Positions 31,555 through 43,745 are shown, numbered from the stretch's first letter. The stretch is 64,000 nt of DNA from Pseudeuparius sepicola (GCA_963920635.1 OY987305.1:23088876-23152875), one strand, 5' to 3'. The notes: a model not told the origin generated them from the sequence alone. Numbers and translations are program-made.

Positions 31555-34500
31555 TCGACTTAGCCAAAAGGCATTCGCACTCCCTCTACGGGGAACAATC
31601 ACTCAGATCGCGGATATCCCGGATACCAAAAGGATCTGGCTCGGACGAGACCCTTGCCATGTTATCGGGCCTTAGGTGACATTGATGTTGTTGGATGATC
31701 CTGCATTCCCCATGAATTTCCTGACGGTTCGGGCTGTCGCAAGTAGTACCGCTTTCTGCATGGACCTGTAAAGACTATCAGTTAGACCCAGCTCCTTGAT
31801 GTTTCTCAGCAAACTTTTTGGTATAACACCAGTTGTTGACATGGTGATTGGAATCGTCTGGACGTTCTCCATTTCCCATTGCCTTCTAATTCGTTCTTCT
31901 AAATCTCTGTACTTCGCGATCTTCTCGACTTGCTTCACACGCAGGTTGTTGTTGTTCGGGATGGCCACATCAATCAGAGTTGTCTGCCTAGAAATTTTAT
32001 CAACTATTATAAGGTCCGGTCTGTTATGGGCAACTCGTTGATCTGTCAGAACTGTACGATCCCAGTACATCTTGTAGTTGCTGTTCTCAAGAACAGGCTC
32101 AGGTGTGTAGTTGTAATATGGGACCCTCTCTGCCTGCACAAGCAGCAGCTTTTCCGCCAGTTCCTGGTGCAAGATCTTGGCAACCGAATCGTGTCGTTCC
32201 TTATATTCCATTGATGCGAACATCTGACATCCTCCTGTTATGTGCTGGATTGTTTCTGAAGTTGGGCACCCGTATCTGCATCTGTCATCCACTACCGATG
32301 CATCTCCTACAATGAATTTTAGGTAGTTGCGAGTTGGTATAACCTGATCTTGTATGGCCAGTAGGAAGCCTTCCGTCTCGGGGAACATTCGTCCCGAGGT
32401 CAGCCAATAGTTCGACGCTAACTTGTCGACATGTTCCTGGTTAACCTCATTAGGATGCCTCCCGTGCAGCGGCTTCCCCAACCACCTCTGTAGTTTATCG
32501 TTGTCGGTTCGGTGGTGATTTTGACGATCATGTTCCGTCAGACGTAGCGGTGTTGAGACGTCTGCTCCGCATATAGCCCTATGTAGTGTGGAGCTGTTGG
32601 CCTGCCTGTAGAAATAATTACGCAGATTTAATATTTGTTGGTCCAATTGCTTGCTGAGATCTGCCAATCCTCTTCCTCCTAGTTGACGTGGCAGTTGTTC
32701 TTTCTACGGCGCTACGGGGATGATGTTTATGAGCTTTTGTCAGTAGTGTTCTAACTTTTCGTTGCAGGTTGTTGATGTCCGTGTTGGTCCAATTCACTAT
32801 TCCGAACGAATAGCTGAGTACAGAGCACGCATACGTGTTCAGGGCCTTAAACAAATTCCTGCTGTTAAGATCAGTTCGCACTACTTGTCTTACTCTCTTG
32901 ATGAATTCATTCGTTAAATCAGTCTTCATTGTTCGATGGTCTATCCTTTGAGCTTGTTTTATCCCGAGATACTTGTATGTATCTCCCTTGCTCATTGCTT
33001 CGATCTCCTGGCCGTCCTGCATCTCGTGTGCGCTTTGTTCGTGCCTTCCCCGGACGATATTAAGGGTGCGGCACTTGTCCAGTCCAAACAGCATTCCGAT
33101 GTCCCTGGAGAACTCCTCTACAATTTTAAGCATTTGCGTTAGTTGGTTTTTGGTTGCGGCGATCAGTTTTAAATCATCCATGTATAATAGGTGATTCAAC
33201 TTGATCGCTTCTGCGTTGTTGCTTTTGATAGCGAAGCCGTATTTTGTAGAGTTCAACCGATGTGAGAGAGGGTTCATCGCCATGCAGAACCACAGTGGAC
33301 TGAGTGAATCTCGTTGGAAAATCCCTCTTCGGATGTTGATTGTGTCGGTCTCGATGTTACTGTCTGCGGTTCTGAGTTGTATCTTAGTGCGCCAGGTTGT
33401 CATAACGTGTTCTAAAAAGGAAACTGTATGATGATCTATTTTATACAGCTTTAAGATACCTGTGAGCCAGTCGTGAGGTACGGAATCAAATGCTTTTTTG
33501 TAGTCCACATAAGCCATGTGGAGGTTTCGGTGCTTGGAATGAGCCTGGTTGCAGATGACAGAGTCTATGATGAGTTGCTCTTTGCATCCCATTGCGCCCT
33601 TCGAGCAGCCCTTCTGCTGCATTGCAATGATGTTGTTCCGCTCGCAGTGAGCATATATTCGCTGCGTAAGGCAAGAAGTGATTATCTTGTACAGCGTAGG
33701 CAAGCAGGTTATTGGGCGGTACTTGGCAGGGTTATCCGTATTCCGCTGGTCTTTTGGTAACAGGTAGGTTGCACCCTGTGTAAGAAACAATGGCATTTTC
33801 AGAGGATCGAGCAAGACTTCATTAATTAAGGTAGTTATTTGTTCATGCGTGCACCACAACTTCTTAATCCAATAATTTTGGAGATGATCTGGACCTGGTG
33901 CCTTCCAGTTGTGGGAATTCTTGATGACATCGGAGACCTCAGCGGTTGTGAATTGCTCGTGTTGCATCTGGCTATAGTTCTGGCCCATCTCGCGTTCTTC
34001 GCTGATCCAGCTTGCACTGACATTGTATGGACCTGGTGTGGCAAGTTGATTTCTCCAGAAACCGTCGACCTGTTCTCTGCTAGGGTAACTCGCATTTGTG
34101 GCATCGGCGCTAGAATTAAAAGCACGGTAGAAACCCTTTTCTGATCGTTCAAAAAGTTTGTTGTCTCGTTTCCTGTTGTTACTAGCCTTGTATCTCCTCA
34201 GACGCCCTGCGAAAACAGAAAGTTTTTGTTTTAATGTATCAAGACATTGTTGAGCATTGATGTTCGCGGGGTCACGCTGAGAATGCATTTGGGTGCGGCT
34301 CATTATTGCCTGCACCGCCCTCTGGATCTTTCTAGTTCTAACTCCTCTGATATATTCCGTTACTTGTCCTATGTCTTTACGGAGACTCTCGATCTTCCGA
34401 TTTAGTCGTATCTCCCATTGAGCCATTCGTGGTTCTGGTCTTGCACGATTTAACTCTTGAGCCGTCCGGATCTTGGCTCCCATTGCAGTGATGATGGCCG

Positions 34501-35560
34501 TTGCGGCACAGTAGATTAACATGTGCATATGTTCTAATGTTGGTGTAACTGAAACATAGTTGGGTAAAATTCTGGTGTTCATAATATCGAGCATGATTGC
34601 AAGCTTCCTGGAAGAATTCAATCTTGGTAGCGGTGGTCTGCTCAGTGGGTCTGTGCCTTCGTATCGCAATACCGCCCTTCTCAGCTGTGTGTCTAGGCTT
34701 TCAAAGTGTTCTCCGTTAACTGATTCCCGATTCTCAGTTGTTCGTCCCACCGTCTCGGCTTCTTGTTGTGGTCCAGGCACTTGAATTTCCCGATTTTCAG
34801 TTGTTCGCTCTGCCGTTCCGGCTTCTTGTTGTGGTCCAGGCACTTGAATTTTCCCGTTGTTGTTGTCTATGTCTATGTGTTCGCCATGGATCTCTAGCAC
34901 AACTTCCCGTTTTATAGCATTAAGTCGCGTTTCTGGAATTCGGTTATTTCTTAGAATAGTTCGATACTGATCTGACACTCTTTGTTCAGACACTTGCATG
35001 TGTGGAAACTCCCTGCAGAACTCGGCATGCAGTTGTTGTCGGTAGCCGATCATCTCTTGTCCTAAGTTTGTCACCCTGTAAAAAATACGCATAATCGATT
35101 CATTCATGGACACAGTCCATTTCATGCGTCGTCGTTGTAATCCCGCCTCTGTGAACGCTGGCTGAAGTTCCCGCGCAGCACCTTCGGTGGGTGGAACCCT
35201 AGTTCTCGTTTGGCTCCCATGTTGTAGATGTTCGTCTAGTTGTTGGGCTGTAGCTGTTTGTGCAACAGGGGCCCGCCTCAGCGCCCTGTCACCGACGTCC
35301 CGCTCACTGTCATGCCCAGCGCCGGCTCCAGACATGCCCTGGCGATCCCCAGGAAGCGGCCCTATGACAATAATCCTATTATTCTCCATTCCATAGTTTT
35401 CTCCCGTAACGTGGGAGTGACGGCCCTCGGTCGCCTTTTACGACTCGCGGAGCCACGATAGGAGTATTCTAACCCTCTACCCATACGGGTCAACTAGGAT
35501 AACGCGGGATCGTTACTCCCGAGGATCTGCCCCTGTCACCGGCCAAACCCCTCCTTGCGT
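31555..35560 (-). mobile_element. Dong/R4-type LINE, copy C, near full length
   Basis: The copy runs from the common 3' end to a 5' end carrying one 68-bp unit (ending CCTTGCGT) and then TTA repeats. It differs from copy A by scattered substitutions, a 63-bp coding duplication and a small deletion. Confidence 0.88.
31672..35389 (-). pseudogene. Dong ORF, copy C, one frameshift
   Basis: The frame opens at 35389 (MENNRIIVI) and runs 923 codons through the Myb-like region, the RT palm (AYVDYKKAFDSVPHDWL and YMDD) and the start of the thumb. A two-base loss near 32694 (copy A: GCAGAGTAGTTC, here GCAGTTGTTC) throws it out of frame. The right frame resumes at ADLSKQLDQQI and runs to 31672 with zinc knuckle and endonuclease intact. 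The N-terminal linker holds two copies of a 21-residue unit starting IQVPGPQQEA. GIFQGDSLS reads GIFQRDSLS here, a Gly-to-Arg change in a conserved RT motif that would also harm activity. All else is open. Confidence 0.9.
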
Positions 35561-35573
35561 TATTATTATTATC
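35561..35573. repeat. TTA microsatellite between Dong C and E
   Basis: (TAT)n joins the 5' end of copy C to the next 3' end fragment. Confidence 0.75.
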
Positions 35574-35618
35574 TCGACTTAGCCAAAAGGCATTCGCACT
35601 CCCTCTACGGGGAACATT
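35574..35618 (-). mobile_element. Dong 3'-end stub, copy E
   Basis: The last 45 bp of the element (TCGACTTAGCC...GGGGAACATT), followed by unrelated DNA. It is an extreme 5' truncation or a copy cut by later rearrangement. Confidence 0.8.
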
Positions 35619-36173
35619 ATGATATATGTTATATATCTAAATAAAAATTTTTAGGTATATTCTTTGCAACAAACTGGCGATTTTATTTTGTTTTAACGTA
35701 AACAACTTCGTTGCTATTTCAATCAAGTTTTTGTAATAGCATATGTGATTTTCTATAGAAGTACTATACAATTTTACTGGGTTTCATAGGAAAAAATAAC
35801 TTTCCCAAACAATTTATTTACTTATTGAAATCCATGGTGTTCCAACAAATATATCAACAGGATATCCACGACTTGATTTGAACTGTGCCATATTAATATT
35901 AATTACCCATTATAGCAGACCAACATTATTAAAAATGTAGGTATCTTTGACAGTTACTTCTTAAACTAAGCAAGAAGGATACGTTTATTACAATAATAAT
36001 TTTAATTATCACCTTAAAATACTCCAATAACTTGGAGTACCCACAAGTTACCAGTGATACAATATAGTAAGGCTTTTTGGCTTTTTACCATCGTGCATAA
36101 TGATTGCTTGTAAGGTTATGTTGTTAAACAACCATGTCAGCGTTTGAATCCCCGCTGATTTCGAGAGCCGCAG
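35619..36173. other. No gene seen; AT-rich spacer
   Basis: No coding or repeat signal recognised. Confidence 0.45.
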
Positions 36174-36374
36174 CTACCTCTTGACCGGCGCAATCAGCCA
36201 GAATTTTGTGCAGAAGTCCGCCAAAAGCCGAGAAAATCGTATGGGAGGCCAGTTATTTAAGTTACCTAGATGGATTTTGCTCTTTGGTATGAGGACAGTC
36301 TGGCATTGCCTTAGACTTGGCGGCAAATATCGAGCATCAAGATTATACATTAAAGAGTGGCCAATCAATAAGGG
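36174..36374 (-). pseudogene. LINE reverse transcriptase fragment (fingers)
   Basis: A 64-codon minus-strand frame reads LPPSLRQCQTVLIPKSK, then LNNWPPIRFSRLL and DFCTKFWL. This is the TVxIPK...WRPISxxxxxxR segment at the start of non-LTR reverse transcriptases of the R2/NeSL kind, with the expected Arg changed to Pro. Nothing else of the element is readable alongside. Confidence 0.55.
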
Positions 36375-37265
36375 CTGACCTGTTTGAGTACCGATAGCTT
36401 GAGGCCATCGGAGTCCTAGATTATGTCTTCTATGGGCATGGAAAAAATTTTGGAGGTTGTCACCCTATTTCAAAAATAAAATTTAGATCAGAAATAAAAT
36501 TGGACACTACCTCGGCTGCTGGCTCACGAAGAGAGGTAGTTCGCCTAGCTCGATTTTTATTTTTTTCTCGTTTCCTTTTATTTTATGTCTAACGGGCGCT
36601 ACTAGGTTTTAATAAGAAATTGTTTCATTTGCCCAAGTTTTAAACCTAGAAAATAACCCCGGGCACTAAAAAAATAGATATCTGATAAATGGGAGAATAT
36701 ATTGCTATTGCCGGGTATATAGGTATCAGCACATAGCAATTAGGTATACGTGAAATGCGCAATACAGTAACCAATAAAATAAACACATAGAATAGGAACG
36801 TCCTCTTTCAGGGCTGAAGATTCAGTTAATATATTTTTCACCTGGGATTTTTATAATACATTTTATTTTCACATAAAACCAATAATAATAGCAACATTCT
36901 GATGACCTCTACTCGAACATATTGATAATAATAATTATTTTACCATAATTATTATCATTGCCATAATATACGGTAAAAAGATAATTATTGGTATAGACAA
37001 AACTGCTAGGTAGTTAAATAGATAGGTACCTAGGCGAAAACTTGCATGTCTGCTACGGCCTGAAGCTCCGGTGTACCAAACAATCGGCTCCTTAGCTTAT
37101 TTCAGTCCAGTTGCAGGGGCTCTAGTTATTGCAGGCTGTGGTCTAGGCATCCACGCAGCTTCAATGGTAGGTACTGACCAATAACAAAGTCAAGTAACCC
37201 CAGGATAAAACCCTAGCAACAAACGAGCAAACCTTATATAAAAAAACTAAAGTAGTCGTAGTAGT
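36375..37265. other. No gene seen; spacer
   Basis: AT-rich, with a short GC-richer piece at 37040-37190. No coding signature. Confidence 0.4.
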
Positions 37266-37299
37266 AACAAGTTTATTTAGCACATAAGGCTACATGCAA

Positions 37300-37738
37300 A
37301 TACTAAATACTAATCGTACTAATATTACACAATGATTATTTCAGTATAATAGACAATAAAACTTTATTCTTTTACAATAATAACTATATAGCTTAATAAC
37401 ACAAAAAATTAGTAACTATCACCTTGTAAATTTAAAAAATGTTTTCTAAGTTTAGCTTTAAATTTTGTAAGACTGCGTTCATTTTTATGATCACATTTAA
37501 TCTATTGTAATTAATTATTCCTTTTTGAAATATTGACTTATAAGATATACTTTTACTACAATTTTGCAGATGAAAATCTTCACAAGATCGAGTCGGATAG
37601 CTATGATGATTACAATTATATGATATATATGCATTCAAACAATTGGGCAAAAATTTTGTTTTAATTTTAAATATAAAAATGAAGGTTAGATAGCTAATTA
37701 AAATTTTAACATTTAACCACTTCAACTTGTTTAACATA
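37300..37738 (-). pseudogene. Jockey/CR1-type LINE, C-terminal part after the insertion
   Basis: Minus-strand reading MLNKLKWLNVKILISYL, FIFKIKTKFLPNCLNAY and SYPTRSCEDFHL, the C-terminal tail of a non-LTR polymerase (MLxxLxWLxVxxRI...). It continues the reading that stops at RYTPINY on the far side of the inserted transposon (about 41335). The two pieces are one LINE gene split by a 3.6-kb insertion. Confidence 0.7.
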
Positions 37739-40700
37739 CCTTTGGAGAAACACTGACACAAGTGCAATATTTTTCAAAAATGAGTTTATATGGTCACATA
37801 ATTCCTAACGCTCAACTCTATTAGGTAAAACAAAGACAGAATTGTAACTCTTCCCATCTGCGGTAGAGGGCGCATATGTCTTTGTGGCATGGCCGCTCAC
37901 AGCTGACTTGCCTGGTGCTACAACGTCAGAGTAATCAGTTGCGCTCTAGATTTCGTGCGAAGTGTATGTGCCAGGGGCAACATTGACGTAAAGGTAAATA
38001 TGACATTTAATTTATCATTTTCTGGGAAACAACAATGACACAATTGCCTTTGTTTCTTTATTGCTAATTTAAAACTGGCATATTTATTATTATAATTGGA
38101 GACACAATGACGTAAAATACATTCAGTGGTTGTTGCTCCAATAATGTATTATCTCTTTAAAGTAACAATGGCATAAATGTGTTTTTTGTCGTTGTTATTC
38201 TATAATATGTAAAGTATTGTGAACTATTGCTGACTTAAACAATGTCTTCTGTGTAATTATGTCCTTTTATCTCCAATTTGTTTCCCAAATGTAAATTAAC
38301 TTACATTTATAAGTTCCAAATATGTCTTTGTTGTTCCAACATTACGTCTTATTTATTTTTTTGTAGGCAGTTCTAATTTTTTTTATAAAATATGGAGTCT
38401 CGTGGATTACAAATGTTGCGAATGGTATTACAAAACAATAGTTTTGCTACTGAGTCTATGGAAAACAGTGCTTCTAGTAAACAACCTGGTGTACTGTGTG
38501 AAATGAATACAACTAGAGAAATAGGTAAAAAGTTAATTGTATCAAAGCTAACCAAACTATAAGAATAAGATTAATATACTTGCTCTTGCCTGGTTCACAT
38601 GACGGGTTTTAAATTCAGGGTAAGCTGGCGTAGGTGAGTTTCAGTTTTACTATTTTTTGTAGAAAAAAGTTTCGACGATACTCCAAGCTCAGTTAAATGT
38701 AGTGACAATACGCTAAATCCGGAAATTGACGTGATTTCTATACCAGGAATAAATAGCACTGGGGAATACTATCAGACAGATTCCAATGACACCTCTCGAC
38801 AGCAAGGTAAAAACTTTATTGTAAAAATAACTTTAAAATTGCAATAGAGCGTTTTGTGTTTTTAGTTGATTCCCAGTTGGAAACGCGTCCCTTTATCAAA
38901 CATCTAAGACTTAGACGAACAGGCAAAGAAAATAATTATAAAATTGAGAACTCGGACGCTGAAGATGATCCGTTTGCTGGAAGCGATAGTGATGAGTTTC
39001 TACCTTCATCTTCCGATTCGTCGGATAACAGTTCTTTATCATCAGATGATGATAACAAAGACGATTTGCTCAATCCTACTATAAATGATATCTCTCCACC
39101 AAAGAGAAAGAAAGGGAAAAAAAGAATAAAGAAACCAGAAGAATGGGAAAAAAATAAAAGAAAATGTTTAAGGAATTCGGGAAAACAATATGTATCGGTA
39201 CGAGGAAAACTTGTGCAAGAAAGAAAAATGGGTCCCCCCTGCAAATGCAGACTTAATTGTCCAACAAAATTTGAAGATAATGATGTGTCAAGAAAAAAGA
39301 TATTTGAAGAATATTGGGCCCTTGGATCTCTTCAAAGACAGCGGACCTTTTTATCCTCTTGTATTGAGGTGTTAAACAACAAGTACCGAAGAATAAGGGT
39401 AAATGTGCAAAAACCTAGACAACCAAACTGTAGCTTTTCGTTTTTAAAACAAGGGAAGAAGGTTTCAGTTTGCAAGCCTTTTTTCATGAATACACTGGGA
39501 ATAAAAGAGCGCACTGTACGTACAGTAATTGCAACTAAGTTTTGCGGCATTGGGGCGATTCCAGAAGACAAGAGAGGTAAACATAAAAACCATTCAAAAT
39601 TAGACCCAGAGATCGAAGAATCAATACGTGCTCACATAAATAGTATACCGAGGGTTGAGAGCCATTATTTGCGTAATCAAACCAGCAGAGAATTTATAGA
39701 TGGTGGATTGACGATTGCGGAAATGCATAGAAACTATACAAGTATGCGTCAATTGGCCAATAAACCATCAGCCAGTTACGATGCCTACTTTCGTATTTTT
39801 AATACACAATTTAATATTGGATTTCACGTGCCAAAAAAAGATCAATGTGATCAATGCGTAATTTATAACAATCTAACCGAAGATGAAAAGTTGGCACAAG
39901 AGGCAGATTATAAAAAACACCAGGAAGAAAAAGAGCTGAGCAGAACAGAAAAGGCCAAAGATATCGAAAACTGTAGAAGAGAAAACAATCAAATTGTTGC
40001 TATTTATGACTTGCAGTTATGCCCGTACCGATTGGAGATTCTTCCGCCTTTTTTTATTACTCAAAATTAAACTGCTATAATTTCACTGTAAGTTCACAAA
40101 ATTGTTAATATTTTGATTAATGTTTCTTAAATCAATATTGATCTTGTTATATTACAGACATGAAAACTAAATCTACCAAATGTTTTTTCTGGCATGAAGG
40201 ATTGGGCAACAGAGGTGCCAATGAAATTGGCTCATGCGTATTTAGATATTTGAGAATGGTGGAAATAAATTATCCCAATTCTAATGTAACATTTTATTCA
40301 GATAATTGCTGTGGCCAACAAAAAAATCGGTAAGTTGTAGAAGATTTTTTTTAAATAATCAAATAAGCTGAAGTTATAACCTTTTGTGTGTTTCTTTTAG
40401 TTTTCTCTTGGCTATGTATCTACATGCTGTCAATACACTAAATCTAAGCAGTATATCACACAAATTTTTGATAAAGGGCCATACACAGAATGAGGGCGAT
40501 GTCGCTCATTCTGTCATTGAAAAAAACATAAAGCGTGCTAAGAAATCTGGTCCCATATACGTACCAGATCAGTACGTGTCGTTAATACGTACAGCCAAAA
40601 AGACAGGGGAACCATTTGAAGTCCACGAGCTAAGTTTTAATGACTTTTATGATATCAAGGCGCTCTCAGAAGATGCAGGTTTGAACGTTACAAAAAACGA

Positions 40701-41333
40701 AAGTGGTGACCAAATTAAAATAACTGAAATAAAAATGTTGGAATTTCAAAAAGGCGCTGATACTTACCGTTACAAAACAAGTTATAGTGGTGAATGGATG
40801 TCAGCAAAAATAAAAATTGGCCGTTCGACGAATAAGAAAAAAAAACCAAAACTAAAGCAAGCGTACACTTCCAAATTCCCTATTTCTGGAAGAAAAAAGG
40901 AAGACTTACTTAAGTTAATTAACACTAACATTGTTCCAAAATATTATGAACCGTTTTATAATACCTTGTTTTGAATTTGTAGGCTAATGTAAAAATTTGT
41001 TTTGAGTTTATTTTCTATAAAGTACAAATTCAACAATAAATTTGTCTTTTTATGCCTTTTACTTATATCATAATTAAGAAAAAATATAGAGAAACAATGA
41101 CACATTTGCAACTTTTTTCAAAATTAAATAGTTTTAAGGGAGGTTGTCTGGCAAGAAAATGGAAATACATCAATTTTTCGTATAATATACATATCAACTA
41201 AGAATATGCATAATTAGATTTTAATGTATTATAATTGGTCTTCTATTTTCCGCCAAAAATAAATTTAAAAAAATATAAATGCGTTTGCTGAACAATTAAT
41301 AAATTTGCATTTGTGCCAGTGTTTCTCCAAAGG
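37739..41333 (+). mobile_element. DNA transposon with five-exon transposase, 3.6 kb
   Basis: It starts CCTTTGGAGAAACACTGACA and ends with the inverted match TGCCAGTGTTTCTCCAAAGG. The insertion splits a LINE ORF, which fixes both ends. A spaced motif like ACAATGACA or ACATTGACGTA recurs in the 5' 500 bp (37979, 38031, 38104, 38163) and at 41093, as transposase-binding subterminal repeats often do. The target duplication is uncertain. The superfamily is not recognised. Confidence 0.8.
38392..40974 (+). CDS. Spliced DDE/E-type transposase, family not named
   Basis: The gene can be read as five exons with GT-AG introns: 38392-38524, 38663-38806, 38866-40087, 40158-40329 and 40401-40974. Phases agree at exons 1/2, 2/3 and 4/5. 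The product has an acidic Ser/Asp-rich N-terminus, a basic KRKKGKKRIKK tract, a Cys pair (CKCRLNC), RVESHY, then KKDQCDQC. Candidate catalytic residues are Asp in AIYDLQ, Asp in FYSDNCCGQQKN and Glu in KGHTQNEGDVAHSVIEK. This architecture is a widespread insect transposase type that I have seen as uncharacterised proteins. At 40018-40020 the frame slips by one base: MPVPIGDSSAFFYY is in the neighbouring frame. The exon 3/4 join is also out of phase in the simplest model. AATAAA follows at about 41035. Probably recently inactivated. Confidence 0.7.
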
Positions 41334-42465
41334 TGGTAATTTATAGGTGTATAACGACCTAAATTTAATATTATTCGCATTGCTTTATTTTGCAGAATTT
41401 GTAGCTTCCTTGACACATAATCACCAGCATCATATAATAAGGTTGGACAATATAAAAAATGCAGAAGAATTATAATAATTTTTTTAGAATAAAATGACAA
41501 ATCTGAACTAATTCGTTTAAAATACGATATTTTAGATGCAATTTTGGATATAATTTTTTCAAAATGTAGATCAAATTTCAATTTATCGTCCAAATATATA
41601 CCCAAATATCTAAATGAATGAATAATTTCTAATTGTTCACCATCTACGTTAATACTTAAATTGATGTCATTAATACTCTCTTCCCAAAAATCATAACTTT
41701 TCTGAATTTAATTTCAATTTATTCACCTTCAACCAATTGGATAACAGAGATAATTCAAAATTAATATCATGAACAGCTGCATGAATGCAATTGTTTTTAG
41801 TAAATATCAAAGTATCGTCTGCGAACATTTGAACAAAACATTTTTTAACCACATTAGGAATTTCGTTTATATATAATGACAATAAGGATGTGAGATTAGC
41901 GAGTGTAAATGTAATAATTACAAGAAAAGGTGATAATGGGCAAACGCTCAAAGTTAACAAAAAGAAAAAACTAGTAACCGCATACACGTGTTTCATGCTA
42001 TTTGGCAATCATCAGTACGGTGTAACATTAACCAAATCAAAAGATAGGCATGATTTATATATAATATAAAAAGAATAGGCCCCAAAATACTTCCTTGCGG
42101 TACTCCTACTGTATTTATGATTTTTCCGAAAAATCTATGTCAACTTTTGTAATTTGAAATCTGTTTTCTAAATAATTTTGAAACTACAATAATACTTTAC
42201 CTCTTATTCCATACTGATACAATTTAGTTACTAATTTTTGCCTGTTAACTGTCTCAAAAGCGCGTTTAAGGTCAAGAAATACTGAAATTACTCCTTCTTC
42301 ATTCTCTAAATTCCTTCTCCATTTTTCAACCACCGTTTGTATTGTCACCTCCGTTGAGTACTTTTCACGAAAACCTGCTTGACAATCTACCAAAATTTTA
42401 CACCTTTCCAAAAAATCTTTAAGTTGTTCATACACAACAGACTCCATTAATTTTTCAATGTCCAA
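41334..42465 (-). pseudogene. Jockey/CR1-type LINE, RT domain before the insertion
   Basis: On the minus strand from 42465: LMESVVYEQLKDFLER, CQAGFREKYSTE, VFLDLKRAFETV (catalytic Asp), then near 42100 VGVPQGSILGPILFILYIN, then FVQMFADDTLIF (FADD box, about 41830) and GIYLDDKLKFDLHFEK, ending RYTPINY at the transposon. The LYIN segment occurs twice (about 42065 and 41880), so about 165 bp of foreign or duplicated DNA sits between them. Frameshifts are present. It is 5'-truncated at about 42470. Confidence 0.78.
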
Positions 42466-42475
42466 GAGAACATTA

Positions 42476-43027
42476 ATTGGTCGATATTATTAAAGTGGAC
42501 TGATAAAATATAGTGGAAGGAACTGTGCATACCTCTTAAACAAGAAGGGTTTCCATGTAACTCGCCTTAGCGTCGACTAATGACAGGAAGGAAAATTTAA
42601 TTAAAACAAAAAAAGACACTCTTTGGAAATTCATGAGGAGAAAATGGATCTAACGAACTTAATTACTTGGTGAATAAAATATCACTGAAATATCTCACTG
42701 TTTCACTTGTTACGGCAATTGCATATTTCTTTTTTAAATCAAAGAACTAGTAAGTGACACCTTCACTTCGCTATCAACACAAGCGCTAATCAAGACATTC
42801 TCCTGTTCTTAGTCTGTCCGCCAAGCCAACCGCCCACAAAAACCGAAAACAAAAAAAAGAGAAGTACAGACCTCGGAGCGCCACCAACTTGAGGAGTGCC
42901 CAGTTGTGTCCGTGCTGAAACCACGGCAGGCTTCCAAGCGCCTATACACAATACTCCATTTATTAAAGCCTGTTTTACAAATAATAATTTCCGTCCAACA
43001 AATCCCGCAATAAATCTTACAATTTAT
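42476..43027. other. No gene seen; spacer
   Basis: No coding signature. Mixed composition, with a GC-richer part at 42800-42960. Confidence 0.4.
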
Positions 43028-43745
43028 TTTTTCGGGAACTTTATTTGAAATAAATGACTGATTTTTTGATAGGGTAACTTTGTGTAACATTTGAGATCCA
43101 TGACCTACTTTCAGAGATATTTTTGAAGAACCCGAAAACTGCCGAAATTTCTTCGGTTTGTAACTTTTTTGTTTCAAGAGTTACCGAAAAATTTTCCCCA
43201 ATATCATTTGTGGGCAAAACTAATTGCTTTAAGCCTACATTATCAGAATTTAAAACAATGCCACGGTTTAATGGGTGCTCTCTTAGTACCCACAGAAAAT
43301 GTGCCCATTTCATTGTAGAGAGCCATGGCCTCGAATCCTGTACCTTCATGTTTTAGGTATTTTTTTCCCTACATACTACATTGGAAATCTTGGAAATTTC
43401 TTGCGAGGTATCTGTATCTTGCACATTTTTCACATTCTTAAAATTTTCTAGTATGCATGACAGCTATACCTAATAGCTAAATAAAAAAAATTAAGTGTTA
43501 AGAAAGCACACAAGAAACCATGGTATTTTTACAAATTCTGATAAACTAGGTTTAAAGCAATCAGTTTTGCCCACAAATTTCATTAGGAATTTTTTTCTTG
43601 AAATAAAAAAGTGAGGTATATTCCGAAGAAATTTCGACGATTTTCGGGATTTTGAAAAATATCTCGGAAAGTAGGCCATGGATCTCAACTGTGTTTTTAC
43701 GCAAAGTTAGCTCATCAAAAAGCTTTTTTTTTCAAATAAAGTTCT
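43028..43745. mobile_element. Foldback element, arms about 250 bp
   Basis: GAACTTTATTTGAAA, GAGATCCATG, CCTACTTTC and CGAAATTTCTTCGG (43031-43155) recur inverted at 43619-43745. The inner parts (CCCACAAA, TTTAAAGCAAT) match likewise. Short frames here (65-122 codons) arise from the arms and carry no domain. Confidence 0.65.

Noticed and set aside
25120..35461. Many plus-strand open frames of 60-100 codons across the Dong copies
   Set aside because: They lie antisense to the Dong ORF, recur at equivalent positions in every copy and have no recognisable domains. They are shadows of the real frame.
42809..43356. Overlapping frames of 77-122 codons
   Set aside because: They fall in or next to the arms of a foldback element and show no domain or codon signature.
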